Both the position numbers and the translations under genes were made by a program. Shown one piece after another: positions 1 to 4,569 of a stretch of 11,482 nucleotides of DNA. How positions within the stretch are numbered: the stretch's first letter is position 1; each line of letters opens with the position of its first letter. Origin of the DNA: Blastocladiella britannica. Its lineage: Eukaryota; Blastocladiomycota; Blastocladiomycetes; Blastocladiales; Blastocladiaceae. Under the pieces are notes generated by a model. That model was not told the DNA's origin, did not search any database, and was given only the letters and a program-made list of their open reading frames with translations. The DNA lies in contig MU625115.1 in the NCBI GenBank assembly GCA_025349905.2, positions 1 through 11,482 on the forward strand, read 5' to 3'.

Positions 1-130
1 CAGCGTTGTCTTGAGGGGGAGCGCTGCGTGAAACATTCTCAGCGAGAAGCATCAGTCCGGCTTCGACTGTGACAAGAGGGCTGGCCAGGATAACGGCAAG
101 AGTGGCGACGAGGAGGGTAATGAACTGCAT
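1..130 (-). CDS. Small secreted peptide precursor, copy A (partial, cut by window edge)
   Basis: The frame opens with ATG at 130 and stays open for 43 codons to the window edge. It starts MQFITLLVATLAVILASPLV, a clear signal peptide (short polar start, Leu/Ala/Val core). The stretch LAVILAS..VTV[ED]AG is shared with copies C and D further right, so this is a diverged member of the same family. The mature part differs: the basic KR-type site of copies C and D is absent, although a related RSAPPQ tail (compare RSIPPQ in copy C) follows. There is an A at -3 of the start. The 3' end lies outside the window, so total length and any intron are unknown. The function is unknown; secretion is predicted. 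Confidence 0.6.
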   Translation of the reverse strand, partial: MQFITLLVATLAVILASPLVTVEAGLMLLAENVSRSAPPQDNA

Positions 131-216
131 GATTTATGATTTGATTTGATAGCAGGGTGCTTTGCAGGATGTGTGATTGATAGTCTGGGGAGCGAGCGGA
201 AAAGGGATTGCGGCCA

Positions 217-228
217 CTACTTGTAGCT
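217..228 (-). promoter_or_regulatory. Shared promoter/leader element of peptide copy A
   Basis: CTACTTGTAGCT on the plus strand matches the element found upstream of copies B, C and D (consensus about RTAYTTGTARC). It lies 87 to 98 bp upstream of the copy A start codon, the same relative place as in the other copies. Confidence 0.4.
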
Positions 229-300
229 CTCCCCCATTTTGGATCCATCGCGTGAGAGGTGGAATGCCTTCATTTCCAGCCTATTTCATTTTCATAAAAA

Positions 301-307
301 CTTTATA
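301..307 (-). promoter_or_regulatory. Candidate TATA box for copy A
   Basis: TATAAAG on the minus strand, about 170 bp upstream of the copy A ATG. This is further away than in copies C and D, so the assignment is tentative. Confidence 0.3.
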
Positions 308-385
308 AGGCTGGAAGTTCTGGGATCTTCCATTTGGGAAGTTACAACGCCACGAGCGATGTGAATATTTTGGGAATTTTATTCA

Positions 386-988
386 ATGACACCATAGGTA
401 AGGAGCGCTGTCGCCGGCGACGGGGTGGGAGGGGGTGCTCACCGTTCGGTCATTCTCTCGCGGAGAAGAATAGTGCATAGACGAGGCACAAAGAAAACAA
501 TATTAATATAAAGCGCAGAAAATGGAGCTAACCGTCGGGATACCTCAAATCCATTGCAACGCATGTGTACATTTCAATGAGCGAGCGACAAAGCAAACTC
601 AGCTTAAATGTTGAAGCACACCGGGCGGGAAGCCCAGGCGGCTAGGACATTTCCGCGACCCTCGGATGGCTGCATTTGAGTGGCAAGTTTTATTCCCGTC
701 GCCCTTCGTCGGCCCAGAGATTCATGGCGCAACGCGTGCTATGGCGACTCGAGCCAGCGTCTCTGCAGATCAACAAAATACAACGGCAGATCACCCCTTC
801 GGCAACTTTGTCGATAACACTGAAGAATTCGCGCACACCAAGAGAGTGGATGTAAATTTCATTTTGAAAATAATACAAGTCGGAGAGAGGCAGGGAAAAG
901 AAGAGCATTATCTTTGCTGCCCTTGATGTGTTTTTGATGCTTGAAGGCCTTGATCTCGCATGATTGGACGAGGTATAGTCTTGTTTCT
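386..988. other. Stretch without a confident gene
   Basis: This is intergenic space between copies A and B. I see only tiny open frames. One is a 31-codon minus-strand ORF (478 to 383) with an AT-rich TATATTAA about 30 bp upstream of its ATG and AATAAA overlapping its stop (383-378). Another is a 23-codon minus-strand ORF (862 to 791) whose start, MKFTSTLLVCA, is signal-like. A plus-strand frame at 666-926 loses coding-like composition in its second half. None is supported by homology inside the window, so none is called as a gene. Confidence 0.4.
689..694 (-). terminator. Possible poly(A) signal downstream of copy B
   Basis: AATAAA on the minus strand, about 300 bp after the end of the copy B frame. 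No closer signal was seen, but the distance is long, so the link to copy B is uncertain. Confidence 0.25.
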
Positions 989-1127
989 TCAAAGATCACC
1001 ATCGATTTGAAGGGGGGTGCTGCGCTTTCGCTTGTTGCTCCATGATAATCCGCCCTCAACAGTGGCGGCAATGGCCAGGATCAAGGATCACTGCAAGAAG
1101 TGCAAAGATGAGTGAAATGGAGCGCAT
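989..1127 (-). pseudogene. Secreted peptide precursor copy B, frameshifted
   Basis: ATG at 1127 opens MRSISLIFALLAVIL, nearly identical to copy D. At 1078-1091 an imperfect 7-bp tandem duplication (GGATCAA GGATCAC on the plus strand) shifts the frame, giving a stop at 1056-1058 after 23 codons. The family frame continues behind the duplication with the expected KRKRSTPLQID tail and stops at 989-991. The DNA downstream of the break still matches copies C and D, so the lesion looks fairly recent. The TATA motif seen in C and D is also weakened here (CAATAAAG at about 1248-1255). The alternative is that the 23-aa product is itself used, which I think unlikely. Confidence 0.65.
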
Positions 1128-1188
1128 TTTGTGTATTTGCGAGAATTTTGTTTTGTTAATTATTTGGATTGTTTGGAGCCCAACAAAA

Positions 1189-1217
1189 CGGAGGTGGGGA
1201 ACCTCCGTATTTGTCGC
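1189..1217 (-). promoter_or_regulatory. Leader hairpin plus shared element, copy B
   Basis: CGGAGGT (1189-1195) and ACCTCCG (1201-1207) are perfect 7-bp inverted arms around a 5-nt loop, directly followed by GTATTTGTCGC (1207-1217), the shared family element. It lies 62 to 90 bp upstream of the copy B ATG. Copy C has a similar, imperfect G/C-rich inverted repeat at the same place. Confidence 0.45.
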
Positions 1218-1289
1218 TTGCAATGATGAAAAAGGGGACAATTGGATCAATAAAGTTTTCTCGTGGGAATTCCTAAATGGAAAATTAGC

Positions 1290-1397
1290 AAATTTTCAGT
1301 GAAAGTAACGTCAAGGTGACGTGAGGGAAGTTTTGGTGGAAATCGCGGCACCGTGGCGCACCATGATGCCATGCCGAGGGCGGCAACCTGAGATCAT
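1290..1397 (-). pseudogene. Decayed companion ORF B2
   Basis: This is homologous to the intact companion ORF at 2564-2692. It keeps ATG ATC TC. GGT at the start, GCCCTCGGCAT, and the ACCAAAACTTCCCT core. Between GGT and GCCCTCGG it has 4 nt where the intact copy has 15 (an 11-nt loss), followed by a net 5-nt gain. The hydrophobic segment is therefore read in a wrong frame (CRPRHGIMVRH) before the frame returns at STKTSLTS. A stop at 1311-1313 truncates the product to 28 codons. The secretion signal is destroyed, so I call it a relic. Confidence 0.5.
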
Positions 1398-1496
1398 GAT
1401 TATATCGTTTTTTTTAGTCCGATCTGCTCTTGTGAAAACCGAAGGTAATGTTGGATGTGGCCCATTGAAGAAATAGTGCAAACTCAGGAGAACGAA

Positions 1497-1502
1497 TTTA
1501 TT
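1497..1502 (-). terminator. Poly(A) signal of copy C
   Basis: AATAAA on the minus strand about 115 nt after the copy C stop codon, a normal distance for a short 3' UTR. Confidence 0.45.
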
Positions 1503-1530
1503 GTTATTTTTGGGAGAGAAAGGAAGGGCG

Positions 1531-1609
1531 CTTGTGCTTGGAGCTTGGACTTGGCGAGATCGTCTTAATTATTGGAGTGGAGGAACGGCACTTGTGCTTG
1601 GAGCTTGGA
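1531..1609. repeat. 19-bp direct repeat with 60-bp period in copy C 3' region
   Basis: CTTGTGCTTGGAGCTTGGA occurs at 1531-1549 and exactly again at 1591-1609. A diverged version (CACTTGTGCTTGGAACTTCG) sits in the same place behind copy D at 2181-2200. It falls in the predicted 3' UTR on the minus strand. Confidence 0.75.
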
Positions 1610-1613
1610 TCGA

Positions 1614-1742
1614 TCATTCGGCGTCGCATTGAGGGGGGATGCTGCGCTTCTTTTGGCTGGGGCTCTGGCCGGCGTCAACGGTAATGGCAGTGGTGGCCAG
1701 GATCACGGCAAGGAGAGCAACGATGAATGAGATGGAGCGCAT
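1614..1742 (-). CDS. Small secreted peptide precursor, copy C (42 aa)
   Basis: A complete 42-codon frame runs from ATG at 1742 to TGA at 1614. Residues 1-24 (MRSISFIVALLAVILA and on to VDA) form a signal peptide. The remainder is about 18 residues, holding a QKKRS basic site (residues 30-34) and the acidic tail IPPQCDAE. Basic pairs of this type are typical Kex2/furin processing sites, so an eight- to nine-residue mature peptide is possible (inference). Comparison with copy D shows many synonymous third-position changes in the signal half and amino-acid changes in the mature half, as expected for a real gene. There is an A at -3, a TATA motif at 1871-1880 and AATAAA at 1502-1497. I do not recognise the family. 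Confidence 0.65.
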   Translation of the reverse strand: MRSISFIVALLAVILATTAITVDAGQSPSQKKRSIPPQCDAE

Positions 1743-1835
1743 TGTTATTGTTATTAATTATTATTAAGTGTTGTTTTGTTATCGTTTTCTTGATGTGGAA
1801 GAGCCAAATAATCGAATGGCGGGGGGGAACCTCCC

Positions 1836-1846
1836 GTATTTGTAAC
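1836..1846 (-). promoter_or_regulatory. Shared promoter/leader element of copy C
   Basis: GTATTTGTAAC (plus strand), 94 to 104 bp upstream of the ATG, preceded by the G-run/CCTCCCG imperfect inverted repeat. It matches copies A, B and D. Confidence 0.45.
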
Positions 1847-1870
1847 TTGCAGTTGAGCAAAGGGATAGAA

Positions 1871-1880
1871 AAATTATAAA
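1871..1880 (-). promoter_or_regulatory. TATA box of copy C
   Basis: TTTATAATTT on the minus strand, about 27 bp upstream of the shared element and 130 bp upstream of the ATG. This would place the transcription start near the shared element and give a leader of about 100 nt. Confidence 0.45.
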
Positions 1881-1932
1881 GGTGATAAGGTTTTCTCATG
1901 GGACTTTTCCAAAATGGAAAGTACGCGATTTT

Positions 1933-2043
1933 TTAGTGGAAGTAACGTTGTGTAGTGAAAGGCGACGCGAGGGAAGTTTTGCACAAAGCGACACTGAGGC
2001 GCGCTTTGATGCCAAGGCGACAGTGAGATCTGCCTGAAATCTT
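1933..2043 (-). pseudogene. Decayed companion ORF C2
   Basis: This aligns to the intact companion ORF at 2564-2692. The start codon is changed to AAG (2043-2041), followed by ATT TCA GGC, synonymous with the intact ATC TCC GGT. A 2-nt loss shifts the frame before CGCCTTGGCAT, and AAAACTTCCCT and the GTTACTTCCACT end region are kept. With no start and a shifted frame it cannot encode the family peptide. Confidence 0.5.
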
Positions 2044-2155
2044 TGCTTTTCTTATTTTTTGGGGTCCGATCAATCAGCCCCTGTAACAGCCGCCAGGAGC
2101 TGACGATGGGTGAGCTTCGTTTGGAGAGAGAATTATATGAGGAAATAGAACAGAT

Positions 2156-2161
2156 TTTATT
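2156..2161 (-). terminator. Poly(A) signal of copy D
   Basis: AATAAA on the minus strand, 82 nt after the copy D stop. Confidence 0.45.
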
Positions 2162-2242
2162 TAAATTTTTGGAAGGAGGTCACTTGTGCTTGGAACTTCG
2201 GCTTGGAGGTCAAGGACCGGAGCTTCGGCTTGTACAGATCGA

Positions 2243-2371
2243 TCATTCGGCGTCGATTTCAAGGGGAGTGCTGCGCTTTCGCTTACCCCATGCACAACCG
2301 GCATCGACAGTCACGGTCGAGCTGGCCAGGATCACGGCAAGAAGTGCAAAGCTGAGCGAAATGGAGCGCAT
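2243..2371 (-). CDS. Small secreted peptide precursor, copy D (42 aa)
   Basis: A complete 42-codon frame runs from ATG at 2371 to TGA at 2243. Signal peptide MRSISLSFALLAVILASS leads to VTVDAG. A tetrabasic KRKR (residues 30-33) is followed by the tail STPLEIDAE. The length is identical to copy C, and the final DAE and stop context are conserved. Secretion and proteolytic release of a nine-residue acidic peptide would fit a pheromone or signalling precursor, or a small effector; nothing in the sequence decides between these. The gene has its own TATA box (2481-2487), the shared element (2450-2460), an A at -3 and AATAAA downstream. A GGTAAGC inside the mature part resembles a 5' splice site but is not conserved in the other copies, so I read the gene as intronless. 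Confidence 0.68.
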   Translation of the reverse strand: MRSISLSFALLAVILASSTVTVDAGCAWGKRKRSTPLEIDAE

Positions 2372-2449
2372 AATTACGAGTTTATTATTGTTGATTTGTT
2401 CTTATACTTGGTTTGGAGGAGCTAACGAAGCGAAGCGGGGAACCTTTCA

Positions 2450-2460
2450 GTACTTGTAGC
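2450..2460 (-). promoter_or_regulatory. Shared promoter/leader element of copy D
   Basis: GTACTTGTAGC (plus strand), 79 to 89 bp upstream of the ATG. It matches the box in copies A, B and C. Confidence 0.45.
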
Positions 2461-2480
2461 CTGCCGTGACTGAAGGGAAA

Positions 2481-2498
2481 TTATAAAGGGATAATTGG
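2481..2498 (-). promoter_or_regulatory. TATA and CCAAT motifs of copy D
   Basis: TTTATAA at 2487-2481 and CCAAT at 2498-2494 on the minus strand. The TATA lies about 20 bp upstream of the shared element, as in copy C. The ATTGGATCAATAA block is also present upstream of copy B. Confidence 0.4.
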
Positions 2499-2563
2499 AT
2501 CAATAAGGTTTTATCAAGTCCGAAAACGGAAGGAAGGTACAAGGACGGATTATATGCACATTT

Positions 2564-2692
2564 TTACTTGGAGGAAGTGACTTGAGAAGCAGCGGGAGCC
2601 TCAGTGGACGAAAGGGAAGTTTTGGTCGTCACGGCGACAGCGAGGCACGCGACGATGCCGAGGGCGACAAAGAGCAAGCTACCGGAGATCAT
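2564..2692 (-). CDS. Companion small hydrophobic peptide D2 (42 aa)
   Basis: A 42-codon frame runs from ATG at 2692 to TAA at 2564, same strand and 192 bp upstream of copy D. Residues 1-21 (MISGSLLFVALGIVACLAVAV) form a hydrophobic signal peptide or single membrane anchor. The rest is a Ser/Thr-rich tail (TTKTSLSSTEAPAAS and on to SSK) without a basic cleavage site. Related but broken copies sit at the same place in units B and C, so the ORF was duplicated with the peptide gene and is intact only here. There is a T at -3, so the start context is weaker than in its neighbours. TTTAAATAAA at 2726-2717 could be its TATA, or a second poly(A) signal of the tyrosinase gene. The function is unknown. 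Confidence 0.45.
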   Translation of the reverse strand: MISGSLLFVALGIVACLAVAVTTKTSLSSTEAPAASQVTSSK

Positions 2693-2768
2693 GTATTGTC
2701 TGTTTTTTTCTGAGTTCCTTTATTTAAAGAGGCAAAGGGAAATCATGATTTTCACACGCAAAAATACA

Positions 2769-2774
2769 TTTATT
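2769..2774 (-). terminator. Poly(A) signal of the tyrosinase gene
   Basis: AATAAA on the minus strand 33 nt after the tyrosinase stop codon. A second AATAAA lies near 2723-2718. Confidence 0.6.
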
Positions 2775-2806
2775 ACTATCTTGACTAGCAGTTCCCAAAA
2801 TGACAA

Positions 2807-4226
2807 TCAATCACGGTGCAAAGCACGCACGGCCGGGATCAACGAATTGGCACGGTCGTCCACAATCACCGAAGCGGCAACCTCCGCCGCCTGGGCGATC
2901 ATATCGTGCATGGTCGGCAGGCGCGCAAGCGCCACCGACACGGGAACGGCCGCAAACTCGGTGGCAACGCCGTTGCGGGGCGTGGTCGCAGACTTGACCT
3001 TGGCATTGAGCGACGCAGCGGCGTCGTTGATGGCGGCGGCAACGTTAGCACTGTGCTTGGTGATCTGCTCCAGCGACATATTGGGCATCATCATCTGGAG
3101 CGCGGCGGCCGGCAGCGGCTGGATCGGCGCAAACTTGGCGGCCACCTGGATGGACTCGCGGTCACCACCTTCCGTCGCCATCGACTCGGCAGCAGCAAGA
3201 GCCTTGGCCGCACGCTGGGCCGGGGGCAGGGTGTTAGGCGCAACGTACTCGTAGCACAGGCGCTGGCGATAGTAAAGCATGTCGGTGTTGGTGTACTGCT
3301 TCTCGTACATGACGACGCCGGCGGTCGGGTTGATCTGGAACTTGCCGCTGCCGCTGCCGAGCACCGTGTAGTCGGTAAAGTGCTTGGTCGATGTGCCCTG
3401 GTACACGGCCCACATGAGGTCGGTGTAGCTGTGATGGAGCCAAAATGCGCTATCACTGGGACTAGTGGCCGGCCGACCCATGTGACCGCCAACGACCACG
3501 TGGAAAGTACCGTGCGGGGTCAGCTCGACCTTCTCGGACATGTCGCCAAACGTCTTGAACTTGCCCATGGCGGCAGCCAGCACCTGGTTGCGCGGAATCC
3601 ACGAGAACGAGTCGGCCATCACGTCTTCGTTAGGCTCGCGCACCACTTCATTGCCATTGTCGTCGGTAAGCCCCTCGAACGGGCCGGTGAGCGGGCCGGA
3701 GGCCATTGGGCCAAGGCCGGGCGACGCAAAGATCGGCGAATTGATCGCGTCCGAGTTGTCCGAGAACTCGTCCCCTATTGTTATTGTTTTGGTTGGTCAG
3801 CGATTTGGAGTGGATTGTGCTGGTTGAAACAAGGGAGAAACATACAGAAGGGAAGGCCAGTGAGCGTCGGCGCCACCTTGAGAAGCTCATCCTCAAACTC
3901 GGCCATCATGGCACGATGCAGGGGCAGGAACTGCGTGGTCTGGTGCCAGCGGATCGCGGCGCGGTGCTTCTTAGTGAAGTAATCGTACTTGCCCGATTTT
4001 TTCATTCTGCGTGTATTAAGGAGTGTGAGACTGCCAAATGGATCTCTCAAAAAAAGGATTGGAAAACGTACGCCCAGACACCATCAGAGTAGGCATTCTT
4101 GTCGTCGTCTGACAGAGTCGCAAAGGACTTGCGCTGGCGCAGCTTACCGTTGCAGATATCGGCCGGAGGCGCAGCGTTGGAGAGAACGGCAGTGAGCGCG
4201 ATGAGGACGAGGATCGAGGCCTTCAT
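2807..4226 (-). CDS. Secreted tyrosinase (type 3 copper oxidase), 3 exons, 427 aa
   Basis: Exons 4226-4072, 4006-3846 and 3774-2807; introns of 65 bp (GTACGT...CGCAG, phase 2) and 71 bp (GTATGT...AATAG, phase 1). Exon lengths sum to 1284 nt with the frame kept. Residues 1-18/19 are a signal peptide (MKASILVLIALTAVLSNA). Copper site A is H66, H73 and H82, with H73 and H82 in HQTTQFLPLHR, then FEDEL. Joining exons 2 and 3 creates LPFWD (103-107), the family's P-Y/F-W-D motif, which confirms the splice. Copper site B is H193 and H197 in HGTFH, plus FWLHH at 217-221. Tyrosinases hydroxylate monophenols and oxidise diphenols to quinones, leading to melanin or cross-linking. The 180-residue Ala-rich tail after site B holds no domain I recognise. 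The signal peptide implies extracellular or wall action. Confidence 0.95.
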
Positions 4227-4293
4227 TGTTTTGAGCGAATGTGTGTGTTTGTGGATCGTACTTTTCAAATGCAATCCGGCCTCGACGTGCACT

Positions 4294-4300
4294 CTTTATA
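4294..4300 (-). promoter_or_regulatory. TATA box of the tyrosinase gene
   Basis: GGTATAAAGAG on the minus strand (core TATAAAG), about 70 bp upstream of the start codon. This predicts a leader of about 40 nt. Confidence 0.65.
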
Positions 4301-4317
4301 CCCTCCAATATCCCTCA

Positions 4318-4335
4318 CAGCGGGATTTCCCGCTG
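4318..4335. promoter_or_regulatory. 18-bp palindrome next to the tyrosinase TATA box
   Basis: CAGCGGG-ATTT-CCCGCTG is a perfect 7-bp inverted repeat with a 4-nt centre, placed 18 bp upstream of the TATA box. It contains TTTCCCGC, which fits the E2F-type consensus TTTSSCGC. A regulator site is inferred from position and symmetry only. Confidence 0.4.
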
Positions 4336-4370
4336 CGCTTTTTCACCTTTTGCCTTTGCTGCGGCAATTA

Positions 4371-4375
4371 ATTGG
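4371..4375 (-). promoter_or_regulatory. CCAAT box, tyrosinase promoter
   Basis: CCAAT on the minus strand about 75 bp upstream of the TATA box, a usual distance for an NF-Y/HAP-type site. Confidence 0.4.
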
Positions 4376-4394
4376 CATCATATGTGTGATCTCC

Positions 4395-4450
4395 GACGGA
4401 ACGGCGGCCATGCTAGGCGTCACTCCTCAGACGGAACGGCGGCCATGCTA
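4395..4450. repeat. 21-bp direct repeat upstream of tyrosinase
   Basis: GACGGAACGGCGGCCATGCTA is present exactly at 4395-4415 and 4430-4450, a 35-bp period. It lies between the TRIM37-like stop and the tyrosinase TATA box, so it could be tandem regulator sites or a small local duplication. Confidence 0.8.
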
Positions 4451-4490
4451 TCGTGCATGCAAACCAGGCCCCACGTTGTTTGCTATTGCT

Positions 4491-4506
4491 ATTGGTTTGC
4501 TATTGG
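4491..4506 (-). promoter_or_regulatory. Pair of CCAAT boxes
   Basis: Two CCAATAGCAA motifs on the minus strand (CCAAT at 4506-4502 and 4495-4491), 11 bp apart, about 190-200 bp upstream of the tyrosinase TATA box. They also lie in the 3' flank of the TRIM37-like gene, where no AATAAA is seen. Confidence 0.35.
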
Positions 4507-4569
4507 CAAAAACTCGATCCAGTTTCATTTTAAAAACGGCAGGCAAAACTTCCGCAGCGGCGAAACACT

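Larger units (their letters stand above)
989..2692 (-). repeat. Three tandem units of a two-ORF module (B, C, D)
   Basis: Start codons of the peptide precursors lie at 1127, 1742 and 2371, giving unit spacings of 615 and 629 bp. Each unit, read on the minus strand, has the same order: a companion ORF or relic (anchored by AAAACTTCCCT), an AT-rich spacer, a box with (A/G)TA(C/T)TTGT, a 42-codon precursor and a tail with GATCGATCATTCGGCGTCG (C and D). The units differ at many positions, so the duplications are not recent. Unequal crossing-over is the likely origin (inference). Confidence 0.7.

Noticed and set aside
666..926. 86-codon plus-strand frame
   Set aside because: Coding-like composition fades in the second half and nothing in the window is related to it.
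2043..2459. 138-codon plus-strand frame across peptide copy D
   Set aside because: It begins with TTG rather than ATG, is antisense to the conserved peptide frame and shares no reading-frame conservation with units B and C.
2816..3982. 388-codon plus-strand frame opposite the tyrosinase gene
   Set aside because: It is antisense to the confirmed copper-binding exons and both introns; its His/Arg/Gly-rich product is typical of the reverse frame of GC-rich coding DNA.
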